A stretch of DNA of 64,000 nucleotides from positions 25,634-89,633 of the forward strand of contig CADAEH010000009.1 of assembly GCA_902786855.1 (NCBI GenBank), given 5' to 3'. Positions within the stretch are counted from its first letter, which is position 1; every line of letters begins with the position of its first letter. Below the pieces are notes generated by a model. It ran no database searches and was not told the DNA's origin. It worked only from the letters and a program-made list of their open reading frames with translations. The translations under genes and the position numbers were made by a program. The DNA comes from an uncultured Eubacteriales bacterium. Lineage in GTDB: Bacteria > Bacillota > Clostridia > Peptostreptococcales > Anaerovoracaceae. Of the stretch, positions 17,792 to 26,195 are shown in pieces.

Positions 17792-18346
17792 ATGAAGAAT
17801 CTCGAATGGCTCAGATATACATACAGGCACAGGCGCGCTTTTGATTATTGCGTCAGAAAACTTGTCAGGCAGCCGGAACTCCGCGAGGAGATGATCAGAA
17901 GGGCTCGCACCCATGACATGGACAAAATGATAATGTATCTGTTCATGGATCAGGAGCAGGCACAGACACTGCATGCAATGACAAAAGCTCATCATCTGGA
18001 GAATGATCTTCCGAGAACCTATGAGGATCTCGTCGAGACTGTCATAGACTATGAATGTGCGCCGTATACGAAACCGGACAAGCCGCTCAATGCATTTGAT
18101 TTTACAAAGTTACTGGTACAGTACGGTGTTCTTTCAGAAGAAAGGGCCGAGAGATTGTTCGATATCATGAGATCTCTTGGCATAGACCATTCTGCTGATC
18201 TTACTGAGGATGCAGAAGGAATGGCTTATGTAAACAGTATCGGAAATGTAACAGAAGAGATGTTGTTTGAGGAGATCCTTTCTTATATCAATGAGAATCC
18301 TGATAACGAACTTGAAATGATACTGGGCAGAAGGGAATCAGAGTAA
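17792..18346 (+). CDS. Uncharacterised HD-like protein
   Basis: 184 residues, soluble. The pattern RRARTHDMDKM, then KAHHLENDLP with a downstream aspartate (VIDYECAPYTKPD), resembles the metal-binding HD-type arrangement of small DUF5662-like proteins. That assignment is tentative. No good ribosome site precedes the ATG, so the start is uncertain. The next gene begins 104 bp downstream and may be cotranscribed. Function unknown; a phosphohydrolase is possible. Confidence 0.6.
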   Translation: MKNLEWLRYTYRHRRAFDYCVRKLVRQPELREEMIRRARTHDMDKMIMYLFMDQEQAQTLHAMTKAHHLENDLPRTYEDLVETVIDYECAPYTKPDKPLNAFDFTKLLVQYGVLSEERAERLFDIMRSLGIDHSADLTEDAEGMAYVNSIGNVTEEMLFEEILSYINENPDNELEMILGRRESE

Positions 18347-18450
18347 GCAGTCCGGCCTGTGATTTGATCATGAAACGTCCGCATTCCGGAAGTCACGAGA
18401 CAGAGATAATACTTTAAAAAGTTTTATATGACACAAAAGGGTGGAACAAG

Positions 18451-19728
18451 ATGATAAAAAACATAGTATTTGACATTGGGCGCGTTTTGATAGGCTTTGA
18501 GTGGAATGATTATATTCTCTCACTTTTTGATGAAGAGACGGCAGACAAGGTGACTGGCGCAATGTGGGGCACAGGTTACTGGAAACAGCTTGACATAGCT
18601 CTTCTGACTGACGAGGAGATACTGGAACTGTTTTACAGCGCAGCACCGGAGTATAAGGATCAGATACTTGAAGCATTCGAGCGTGTGGGCGAATGTGTGA
18701 AGAGAAGAGACTGGGCTATTCCACTGATAAAAGATCTGAAAGAAAAGGGCTACAGAGTGCTGTATCTGTCGAATTTTTCAGAGCATGTGATGGGATCCAA
18801 TCGTGACGCTCTGGACTTTGTCCCGCATATGGACGGCGGTGTATTCTCCTGTGATATCAATGTGATAAAGCCGGCAGCAGGAATTTATACTGCACTCCTC
18901 GAGAAGTACAGTCTGCTGCCCGAAGAGTGCCTTTTTATCGACGATCACAGGGACAATGTGTCTGCTGCTAAGAAGTGCGGGATGAAAGGCATCGTGTTTG
19001 AAAACAGGCAGCAGCTTGAGATCGATCTGGACAAGGCACTGACGAAGGACCGCGGTCATGACAGGATCACAGTGCTTTGCTATGGAGATTCCAACACCTA
19101 TGGATACGATCCCTATACATACAGCAGATATCCATATAAGGATCGGTGGACCACGATACTGGCAGAAATGCTGGGGGAAAGATACGAAGTTATTCCGGAG
19201 GGGCTTAACGGCAGGACTACTGCCTATGACCGTCCCGGCGCTGACTGGAAAAACGGTGCAGGCAGTTTTGTCGCCTCCCTCGGCACCCATAAACCGGTCG
19301 ATTATCTTGTGATCATGCTCGGTACTAATGACTGCAACGACGAGCTCGGTCTGACCGCTGAGCAGATATCAGCCGGCATGGAAAAACTTGTAAAACTTAC
19401 AGAGCAGGAGACACCGGGACTGCAGGGTTATATACCGGAAGTCATAGTCGTGGCGCCGGCAGCGATACAGGAAGACTTTGAGAACTCTCCGTTTGCAGAT
19501 AAGCTTACAGAAGAATCAGTTCAGAAATCCCGTGATCTGGGTCCTTTATATAGGAAAATAGCTGCAAAGCACCTGTGTAAATTCATTGATGCGACTGCAG
19601 GACCGGAAGTATCGGAGGACTGTGAGCACCTGACAATAAAAGGGCACAGGCAGCTTGCAGAGCTTATATATGACGAGATAAACAGGGATCCTTCATCATA
19701 TGATGTCGAGCAGAAGCTTGTTCCATAA
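18451..19728 (+). CDS. HAD hydrolase fused to an SGNH/GDSL hydrolase
   Basis: One 425-residue frame holds two complete domains. Residues 1-200 are a HAD-like phosphatase: FDIGRVL in place of DxDxT/V, the LSNFS motif II, KPAAGIY with the lysine, and FIDDHRDN. Residues 205-425 are an SGNH esterase/lipase: block I CYGDSNTYG (Ser nucleophile), NGRT, LGTNDCND and the late DCEHLTIKGH histidine block. The first HAD motif has Gly where the acid/base Asp normally is (DIG), which is common in the YihX-like branch but weakens phosphatase activity. Start has AAGGGTGG upstream. Cytosolic; the joint substrate is unknown. Confidence 0.85.
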   Translation: MIKNIVFDIGRVLIGFEWNDYILSLFDEETADKVTGAMWGTGYWKQLDIALLTDEEILELFYSAAPEYKDQILEAFERVGECVKRRDWAIPLIKDLKEKGYRVLYLSNFSEHVMGSNRDALDFVPHMDGGVFSCDINVIKPAAGIYTALLEKYSLLPEECLFIDDHRDNVSAAKKCGMKGIVFENRQQLEIDLDKALTKDRGHDRITVLCYGDSNTYGYDPYTYSRYPYKDRWTTILAEMLGERYEVIPEGLNGRTTAYDRPGADWKNGAGSFVASLGTHKPVDYLVIMLGTNDCNDELGLTAEQISAGMEKLVKLTEQETPGLQGYIPEVIVVAPAAIQEDFENSPFADKLTEESVQKSRDLGPLYRKIAAKHLCKFIDATAGPEVSEDCEHLTIKGHRQLAELIYDEINRDPSSYDVEQKLVP

Positions 19729-19746
19729 GATCATCATTTCCAAAGA

Positions 19747-19786
19747 AAACACCTCATCCCGCAGCTTCTGCGGATGAGGTGCTTTT
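19747..19786. terminator. Bidirectional terminator
   Basis: 14-bp stem with one bulged C (19750-19764 with 19768-19781), CTT loop, flanked by AAAA on the left and TTTT on the right; between converging genes. Confidence 0.85.
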
Positions 19787-19812
19787 AGTTCATAGATAAT
19801 AATACGACGCGC

Positions 19813-20622
19813 TTACAGCTTGCACTTTGCAACGTATGTAACATCCGGAGGCAGGCAGAGATCTCTGTCGGTAACCGGTTCGAAGCTCCACTTCGGTGTT
19901 TCCGGTCTGATTGCCCACATGACAGCGTAGAAGTTGAACATTACGATACCGTAATTAAGGAGTCTGTCTGCTTCTGTGGTAAGGTCATCCGGAAGACCTA
20001 CAAGGACGATCTGATCATAATCAACGATGATCCTATAAGGCTGCCTGTTCTGGAATGACTGTGCATGAGCAATCGCTCTGAGACCGTCTTCCAGTTCATT
20101 ATAGAATAGAGCTGTATCGATGTCCTGACCATACTTTATACCGTCCGTCATTTCATCAAGAGACTTCTTAGGAGCCTTCTTTTCATCATTGTCAGGATCG
20201 CGATAGCCGAATGCAACTACACAGGCAACTGCTTTATCTGTTTCTGCACCGAGAGCCCTTTTGGTCTCATCTGCATCGTTGATGGTCTGCCAGCAGGCAG
20301 CGAGTCCGAGTTCAGTCATCTTGAGAGTGAGCCCCTGGGCGATATAGCCGGCATTCTCGAGATAATGATCGGCAACATCTGAAAAAATAACCATGTATGC
20401 AGGTGCTTTTATACAGAATCCATTATATCCTACGCAATCCTTGAGTCCTTCCCAGACTGTTCCGACATAGAACTTGAGCTCAGTTTTGATCTCATCAACA
20501 AGATCACTCTCGTCATCTTCATAATATGTAAGAAGGGCGTTGAGAACATCGTCACCGACCTTCTTGTCAGCAAAAGCTCTGCAGGAGTTTCTGTTTTTAA
20601 CTATTTGCTCATAATATTCCAT
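19813..20622 (-). CDS. Nitroreductase-family flavoprotein
   Basis: 269 residues. The FMN-binding N-terminus RNSCRAF and the segment ENAGYIAQGLTLKMTELGLAA with CVVAFGY are nitroreductase hallmarks. The protein is longer than single-domain members (about 200), as in a clostridial branch with a second, degenerate copy of the fold in the C-terminal half. It should be a cytosolic FMN enzyme using NAD(P)H on nitro compounds, quinones or halogenated substrates; the natural substrate is unknown. AAAGGATAAGG precedes the ATG. Confidence 0.83.
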   Translation of the reverse strand: MEYYEQIVKNRNSCRAFADKKVGDDVLNALLTYYEDDESDLVDEIKTELKFYVGTVWEGLKDCVGYNGFCIKAPAYMVIFSDVADHYLENAGYIAQGLTLKMTELGLAACWQTINDADETKRALGAETDKAVACVVAFGYRDPDNDEKKAPKKSLDEMTDGIKYGQDIDTALFYNELEDGLRAIAHAQSFQNRQPYRIIVDYDQIVLVGLPDDLTTEADRLLNYGIVMFNFYAVMWAIRPETPKWSFEPVTDRDLCLPPDVTYVAKCKL

Positions 20623-20710
20623 TTGTGTACCTTATCCTTTACCCCTATGATTGTTTTTTTACCACTCAAAATAATACCATGCAGGGCAATGATTTTCAAT
20701 GATTAAGCGA

Positions 20711-20739
20711 TTGACAATCAAATAACGCAAGTCTATTAT
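20711..20739 (+). promoter_or_regulatory. Promoter for the YitT-family gene
   Basis: TTGACA (20711-20716), 17-nt spacer, TATTAT (20734-20739); the gene starts 40 bp downstream. Confidence 0.85.
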
Positions 20740-20778
20740 TGAAAAAGTATCAACACCGATGGAGAGGTCTCAAGTAAT

Positions 20779-21681
20779 ATGCTTTTCAAGGAACCTAAGA
20801 CAAAAGCAGGCAAGCTGTTACGCAGCACTCTGATAGTTATAGTGTCTGCATTCTGCGGCTCATCAGTACAGATTTTTGTAATGATCCCCAATGGCATGAC
20901 CTCAGGCGGACTGCCGGGAATTGCCAGGATCATCACACATTTTTTTCCGATCAATTACGCTCTGGTCTATTATGCAATGTCGATGATTGTAATAATAGTT
21001 GCCTTTTTTACAATGGGTATGGCAGAGGTCAGAAGGATAATTGCCCTGTGCCTCACATATCCTGTAATGCTGTTCTTCTTTGAAAAACTTGACTACAGTC
21101 TGCTTGATTCTCCGGATCCGTTACTTGCATCAATACTTATAGGTGTATTTTACGGATTAGCTACCGGTATAGGCTATATGGGCGGTTTTTCATCAGGCGG
21201 TACAGATACGATCGCAAGAGTGCTCAAGTACAAAGTGTTCAACTATATGCGTGCCGGAGACATCCAGATGGTTATAGACATCAGTATCATCATTGTTTCG
21301 GCGTTTATTTTCAATACTAATGTAGCGCTGTATGCAGTTGTCAATGCATATGTTGCAGCAAAAGTCATCTCTGCTGTAATGCTCGGACTCTCAAGACGCT
21401 TCATACAGTTTGACATAATAGCAAGCAGTGAGGAGAAGAGTAACATTATCACAGAGTATATTCTCAAAGATGTAGACAGGGCAGTCACTTCTCATATCTC
21501 GAAAGGTGAGTATTCTCAGCAGACGAGAAAGACATTAACCACGATATGTACACCTGGCGAAAGTATCAAGATCAAGAAATTCGTAGCAGACACAGATCCG
21601 GATGCATTCGCGACTATAATGCCTGTCACGAATGTCTGGGGCAAAAGATTCTCAGATATCCGCGAGGTGGATAATATATAG
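20779..21681 (+). CDS. YitT-family membrane protein
   Basis: 300 residues, standard for the family. Five to six membrane helices (residues 15-210) include the glycine-rich GFSSGGTDTIAR signature. A soluble C-terminal DUF2179 domain follows (residues 215-300, with ILKDVDRAVTSHISKGEYS). The role is not established; members are integral membrane proteins of Bacillota. GGAGAGG lies 11 nt before the ATG. It has its own promoter and terminator and so is monocistronic. Confidence 0.9.
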   Translation: MLFKEPKTKAGKLLRSTLIVIVSAFCGSSVQIFVMIPNGMTSGGLPGIARIITHFFPINYALVYYAMSMIVIIVAFFTMGMAEVRRIIALCLTYPVMLFFFEKLDYSLLDSPDPLLASILIGVFYGLATGIGYMGGFSSGGTDTIARVLKYKVFNYMRAGDIQMVIDISIIIVSAFIFNTNVALYAVVNAYVAAKVISAVMLGLSRRFIQFDIIASSEEKSNIITEYILKDVDRAVTSHISKGEYSQQTRKTLTTICTPGESIKIKKFVADTDPDAFATIMPVTNVWGKRFSDIREVDNI

Positions 21682-21723
21682 CCGGATCATATCGATTCGT
21701 AAATAAAGGACTGACATCATTTA

Positions 21724-21750
21724 CCGGGACTGTTCTGCAGTCCCTTTTTC
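21724..21750 (+). terminator. Intrinsic terminator
   Basis: 6-bp GC-rich stem (21726-21731 with 21739-21744), 7-nt loop, TTTTT. Confidence 0.85.
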
Positions 21751-21824
21751 ATTGACAAATTTTAGCTCTATATAAAAATACGGACTTAATTCATAGTTCC
21801 CATTTTGGAAAATACGAAAGGGGG

Positions 21825-21877
21825 TTGACAGAACAGGCGATATGTATTATTGTACTAAGTAGTTAATACAATAATAC
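21825..21877 (+). promoter_or_regulatory. GntR-ABC operon promoter with long palindromic operator
   Basis: TTGACA (21825-21830) and TATTGT (21848-21853) at 17 nt. Overlapping the -10 box is a 34-bp near-palindrome: 11-nt arms 21844-21854 and 21867-21877 match perfectly, with partial symmetry in the 12-nt centre. It has the look of a YtrA-type GntR operator and most likely binds the product of the next gene. Confidence 0.82.
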
Positions 21878-22004
21878 AGAAATGTTTGCAACACTTTGTA
21901 CTCGCTGATCAACTTATAGATGTACAGAACTATCAGACTGTACCGCAAAGCGAATAGTAACATAAACTGAATGTAAAAGCGGCATATATATGAAAGGGGA
22001 TCAA

Positions 22005-22373
22005 ATGGAATGGAATTTTAAGAACGGGATTCCTATCTACACCCAGATCATTGATGAGATGACGATGAGGATCGCCAGCGGACAATATCCGCCGGGAGGG
22101 AAACTTCCTTCAGTAAGAGATCTGGCACTTGAAGCGGGAGTCAATCCCAATACAATGCAGAGAGCTTTGGCTGAATTGGAGCGCAGAGAACTTGTCCATT
22201 CGGAGCGTACAAGCGGAAGATTTGTGACAGAAGAGGAAGAGATTCTGAATACTCTGCATGAAGTTCTGGCAAAAAGATATTTCGAGGAGTTTGCTGACAA
22301 ACTCCATAAGATAGGAATGTCCGGCGAAGATATCGCGGAAGCCGTAAAAAGATGGCTTGAGGACATCAGGTAA
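22005..22373 (+). CDS. GntR-family regulator, YtrA type
   Basis: 122 residues: a winged helix-turn-helix (GIPIYTQIIDEMTMRIASG, then LPSVRDLALEAGVNPNTMQRALAELE) with only a short C-terminal helix pair, the mark of the YtrA subfamily. Members repress ABC-transporter operons that they head, exactly the arrangement here. The ATG at 22005 is preceded by AAAGGGG; the upstream ATG at 21990 overlaps that site. Its stop overlaps the ribosome site of the ABC ATPase gene, so translation is coupled. The inducer is unknown; cell-wall active compounds are a family precedent. Confidence 0.92.
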   Translation: MEWNFKNGIPIYTQIIDEMTMRIASGQYPPGGKLPSVRDLALEAGVNPNTMQRALAELERRELVHSERTSGRFVTEEEEILNTLHEVLAKRYFEEFADKLHKIGMSGEDIAEAVKRWLEDIR

Positions 22374-22385
22374 GGAGTGTGTGAA

Positions 22386-23081
22386 ATGGCAAGAATAGAA
22401 ATAGAGAATCTTACTAAAGAATTCGGCACATTGACCGCACTTGACAATGTGGTGCTTGAGTTGGAAAAGGGGCAGATAGTCGGGCTCCTCGGACCGAATG
22501 GCAGCGGAAAGACTACACTGATCAAGATAATGAACGGTCTTCTTACGCCGACAGCAGGGACGGTTTCGATCAATGGGATAAATCCGGGGATCGAGACAAA
22601 AAAGATAGTGGCTTATCTTCCGGACAGGAATTCCCTGCCGGAATACATGACAACCGGGCAGCTCATAGAACTGTATCAGGATTTTTTCGATGATTTTAAT
22701 ATTGTCAAAGCAGAGACCATGATCTCTGAGCTGGGCATAGACATGACACAGCAGATGAAGCGTATGTCCAAGGGAACCAAGGAAAAGCTGCAGCTATGCC
22801 TGGTCATGGCAAGGGAAGCTGAAGTATATCTTCTGGATGAACCGATCGGAGGAGTGGACCCGGCGACAAGGGATTACATCCTCAGAACGATCATATCCAA
22901 CTATAACGAGGATGCTGTAGTGATCATTTCCACGCATCTGATCTCAGATATTGAATCTGTATTGGATGATGTCATATTCCTTAAGGAAGGCAAGGTCGTT
23001 CTGCATAAGAAAGCAGAAGATATAAGAGAGGAAACAGGAGAGAGCGTAGATCAGCTCTTCCGGGAGGTGTTCAGATGTTAG
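22386..23081 (+). CDS. ABC transporter ATP-binding protein
   Basis: 231 residues. Walker A is GPNGSGKTT near residue 37, Walker B VYLLDEP and the H-loop STHL. The signature motif is MSKGTKEKL instead of LSGGQ, a change common in the YtrB/BcrA-like exporter ATPases. The ATG at 22386 has AAGGAG 8 nt upstream. It overlaps the permease gene by 7 bp. It probably powers the adjacent membrane protein, exporting or sensing an unknown compound under GntR control. Confidence 0.92.
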   Translation: MARIEIENLTKEFGTLTALDNVVLELEKGQIVGLLGPNGSGKTTLIKIMNGLLTPTAGTVSINGINPGIETKKIVAYLPDRNSLPEYMTTGQLIELYQDFFDDFNIVKAETMISELGIDMTQQMKRMSKGTKEKLQLCLVMAREAEVYLLDEPIGGVDPATRDYILRTIISNYNEDAVVIISTHLISDIESVLDDVIFLKEGKVVLHKKAEDIREETGESVDQLFREVFRC

Positions 23082-23845
23082 GTAAACTGTTAAAATACGA
23101 GATCCCGGCACTCGGGCGCAAGCTTATGCCATTATATGTCGGCTGGTGCGCTACTGCAGTATTACTTGGACTTGCAGTCGGTCCGGTATCATCCAAGTCA
23201 GAATTCATGGTCGTTGTCGCCGGGCTGATGTATACAGCCGCAGCGACAGCGGTACTGGTTATGGCGGTCGTCATGATCATCCAGAGATACAGCCACAGTC
23301 TGCTTGGCGATGAAGCATATTTCTATCAGGTGCTGCCTGTAACGGCGTCAGAGCATATTGCAAGCAAGGGCATCACCGCACTTGTATGGGTGCTGCTCTC
23401 GGGAGTTGCAATGCTTATTACAGGACTGATCATCGCGATATTCAGCGGGGTACTGTTCGGAGCTGACATTCAGTGGGCAGAGATATTCCGTGCATTAGCA
23501 GCGTTTAGAGCCAAAGAATGGCTTTCGGTGATCGAATTCATTATTCTCTCAGCGTTAAGCATAACCAAGAGCGTGCTCGGTATATATGCTGCGATCACGA
23601 TAGGGCATCAGGTGGAGAAACATACGACATTGGCGTCGATCGGTGCATACATAGGAGTTCTTGTGTTTGAGTCGATCGTTGGCAGGATAATTATCGGGAT
23701 CTTCCCTGATATGTTCAGAAACATCGACTCAATGTGGGAGCTCAATGGAGTATTCTTCTGCGCAATGATCGTAACCGTTCTTATCGGAGCGGTATACTTC
23801 TTCACCTGCAGATATTTCATGGAGAACAGACTCAATCTGAACTGA
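23075..23845 (+). CDS. ABC transporter permease-like membrane protein
   Basis: 256 residues with about six hydrophobic segments (near 20-40, 45-70, 105-130, 150-175, 185-205 and 225-245). There is little family signature, as is usual for ABC-2-like permeases of YtrA-controlled operons. GGGAGG lies upstream of the ATG inside the ATPase gene. It is the membrane partner of the preceding ATPase, last gene of the three-gene operon. Confidence 0.85.
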   Translation: MLGKLLKYEIPALGRKLMPLYVGWCATAVLLGLAVGPVSSKSEFMVVVAGLMYTAAATAVLVMAVVMIIQRYSHSLLGDEAYFYQVLPVTASEHIASKGITALVWVLLSGVAMLITGLIIAIFSGVLFGADIQWAEIFRALAAFRAKEWLSVIEFIILSALSITKSVLGIYAAITIGHQVEKHTTLASIGAYIGVLVFESIVGRIIIGIFPDMFRNIDSMWELNGVFFCAMIVTVLIGAVYFFTCRYFMENRLNLN

Positions 23846-23912
23846 TGCAATATGATACGTTATACATTCGCTATCGATAGTTTTCAATAAAATGCAGTTT
23901 CTTAAGAACAGC

Positions 23913-23948
23913 AAAAGCAGCGGACAGAACATCCGCTGCTTTTCATCT
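23913..23948 (+). terminator. Intrinsic terminator of the GntR-ABC operon
   Basis: Perfect 12-bp stem (23913-23924 with 23932-23943), 7-nt loop, U-rich end. Confidence 0.88.
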
Positions 23949-24009
23949 TGGATCAACGAAAAAGCCGATAAAGTAATCGGAAATATATCATGAGGAAATT
24001 ATTCACCGA

Positions 24010-24093
24010 TTGACACGTAGTGCATATACAATATATAGTTATAGAGAATTCGTTGCAACACCATGTATATTGTCAGCAGATATCTGCTGACAA
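24010..24093 (+). promoter_or_regulatory. nhaC promoter and perfect 24-bp palindrome in its leader
   Basis: TTGACA (24010-24015) and TATATA (24032-24037) at 16 nt suggest a start near 24044. About 25 nt further on lies a perfect 24-bp palindrome (24070-24093, core half-site TTGTCAGCAGAT), ending 20 nt before the ATG. It can be an operator for a dimeric repressor or an RNA hairpin hiding the translation start. No regulator gene lies next to it. Confidence 0.72.
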
Positions 24094-24113
24094 CATAGTT
24101 AGGACAAGTAGAG

Positions 24114-25598
24114 ATGAAAAACATATTTATAGAAGACAGAGAAATAAAAGCGCCGAAACTGTATCAGGCTTTACTATCTTTTGCAGGGCTGGTACTTGTG
24201 ATGGCTGTCGGCATTATAGTGTTCGAGGTAGATCCGCATATCCCTATGTTCATCGGGGTCATCATTGCTGCAATTATGGCAATGGTGCTCGGATACAAAT
24301 GGTCTCAGATAGAGAAAATGATGGTGGATGGAATATCCAAAGCTATGCAGTCGATTCTTATTCTTGCGATCGTAGGTATGATGATCGGCGCATGGCTTAT
24401 ATCGGGTACCATACCGACTATGATCTACTATGGACTCAAGCTCCTCAGCCCTAAGATCTTCCTGGTAGCGACAGTACTGATCTGTTCGATCACATCACTT
24501 GCTACAGGTACTTCATGGGGAACCATGGGAACGATGGGCCTGGCTCTGATCGGTATCGGTCAGGGGCTGGGCATGCCTATAGGACCGACTGCCGGTGCTG
24601 TGCTTGCCGGAGCTTATTTCGGTGATAAGCTTTCACCTCTTTCAGACACGACCAACCTCGCACCTGCCATGGCAGGCACTGACGTATTTACACACGTCAA
24701 ATATATGCTCAAATCAACGCTGACTGCATACGTTATATCTCTTATATTCTTCGGAGTTTACGGGTTTATACATGCAACAAGCGGAGCAGTTGATGCGTCA
24801 CAGGCAACGATAATAATGGATGGGATCAGAAATACATTCCATATCAGTCCGTTACTGCTGCTGCCTCCGGTTGTCGTAATACTCGCGATCGCACTCAAGG
24901 TACCTGCGATCCCGGGTATCACACTGGGATTCCTTGTTGCATCCATAATGGCACCGATAGCTCAGCCTGATCTTGCTATTTTTGATGACAGCCTTGAACT
25001 CCTTCATAATGGAGTCAATCTCGGGGACCTGCTTTCGGTAGCGTTGAACGGGTTCTACTGCAATACTGAGGTGGAAGCGATCAACGATCTGCTGACGACA
25101 GGCGGTCTTATGAATATGGCAAGCTCAATACTCATGACGATCATCGCTATGATGTTCGGCGGCATCATGGAAGGCTCCGGACAGCTTGCCGTGATCATCA
25201 ATACCATATCCGGCAAGATCAAGAGTGATGCCGGCATGATCGCAGCTACAGAGGTCACATGCGTTCTTTCCAACACTGTGATGCCTGAACAGTACATCTC
25301 GATCCTTGTTCCGGGCAGAATGTACGCTCCTGCTTATAGAGAGAGGGGAATACATCCTAAGAGCCTCTCGAATGCACTTGAATCCGCCGGTACTGTTACA
25401 TCATGTCTTATCCCATGGAATACCTGCGGGCTGTTTATCGCCAAAACGCTTGGCGTGACTGCTGCAGTCTATGCACCATGGGCGGTATTCAATTACACCA
25501 TGCCTGTCATTTGCCTGATCATGGCGTTTATGGGCATCACCGTAACCAAGATGACTCCGGAAGAGCAGGCAAGGGCAGATGCAGGAGAACTGGTATAA
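24114..25598 (+). CDS. nhaC: Na+/H+ antiporter, NhaC family
   Basis: 494 residues with about 11-12 membrane helices, the usual NhaC size. The motif TSLATGTSWGTMGTMG and GAYFGDKLSPLSDTTNLAP are diagnostic of the NhaC family, with the charged D/T cluster in the ion path. It exchanges cytosolic Na+ for H+, or in relatives swaps substrate pairs such as malate/lactate. The ribosome site is poor (AGGACAAG), in keeping with control through the palindrome just upstream. It is monocistronic. Confidence 0.9.
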   Translation: MKNIFIEDREIKAPKLYQALLSFAGLVLVMAVGIIVFEVDPHIPMFIGVIIAAIMAMVLGYKWSQIEKMMVDGISKAMQSILILAIVGMMIGAWLISGTIPTMIYYGLKLLSPKIFLVATVLICSITSLATGTSWGTMGTMGLALIGIGQGLGMPIGPTAGAVLAGAYFGDKLSPLSDTTNLAPAMAGTDVFTHVKYMLKSTLTAYVISLIFFGVYGFIHATSGAVDASQATIIMDGIRNTFHISPLLLLPPVVVILAIALKVPAIPGITLGFLVASIMAPIAQPDLAIFDDSLELLHNGVNLGDLLSVALNGFYCNTEVEAINDLLTTGGLMNMASSILMTIIAMMFGGIMEGSGQLAVIINTISGKIKSDAGMIAATEVTCVLSNTVMPEQYISILVPGRMYAPAYRERGIHPKSLSNALESAGTVTSCLIPWNTCGLFIAKTLGVTAAVYAPWAVFNYTMPVICLIMAFMGITVTKMTPEEQARADAGELV

Positions 25599-25683
25599 CA
25601 GTCACAGGACAGGGGAACTGATAGAACGAAACCGGAGACCTTGTTAAAGGGACGAATAAAAATCAGAATATGTTATATAAACC

Positions 25684-25714
25684 AAAACAGGGTGAAATGA
25701 CACCCTGTTTTTTG
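25684..25714 (+). terminator. Intrinsic terminator of nhaC
   Basis: Perfect 11-bp stem (25684-25694 with 25701-25711), 6-nt loop, TTTTTT. Confidence 0.9.
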
Positions 25715-26195
25715 TCGAATTATTATTCATATTCAAGAATTTTTATTGCAAGAAAATACTTGAAAATCGGTGAGTCAAACGAATTTGAGGAAGAAAAAGG
25801 ACAGAAAACGTTAATTAATTAACAAAATTTGAGTTGTTTTGGTTTTAACAAAGTCCCCTGAAAGCCTTGAAAAATCAATATCTTCACCTAATTTTCACAA
25901 AAGGGGCAATTAAAAAATGCCGGTTTAATGTTAACTAAATATCACTTTAAGATTGACTTAAAGCGGAAAAAAGCCGATAATTAATGCATGAGATATATTG
26001 TCACCGGATTCTCATCTTATTGCGACAATTCGAATCAGTATATAACCCGACAACATTCCGGACTCGAAAATGCCGTAAAAAGTAACCAAAGAAACGGACC
26101 GGACAGGTCACATGATCCAGGCCGGCCGGCTGGTAAAATTTACCACAATATCAAGATAAGCGCTGTAGAGGGTGGCAATAGAAAAGGAGTATTGT
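25715..26195 (+). promoter_or_regulatory. Long AT-rich upstream region of putP
   Basis: No gene is supported; the frame at 25988-26206 has no ribosome site and no family look. A promoter TTGACT (25953-25958), 17 nt, GATAAT (25976-25981) would give a leader of about 205 nt. A 14-bp perfect palindrome built of TTAA steps lies at 25810-25823, upstream of the promoter, and might be an activator or repressor site. Confidence 0.6.

Noticed and set aside
24020-24454. 144-codon frame overlapping the start of nhaC
   Set aside because: Composition (Cys, His, Tyr, Arg rich) is that of an out-of-frame shadow; nhaC is certain.
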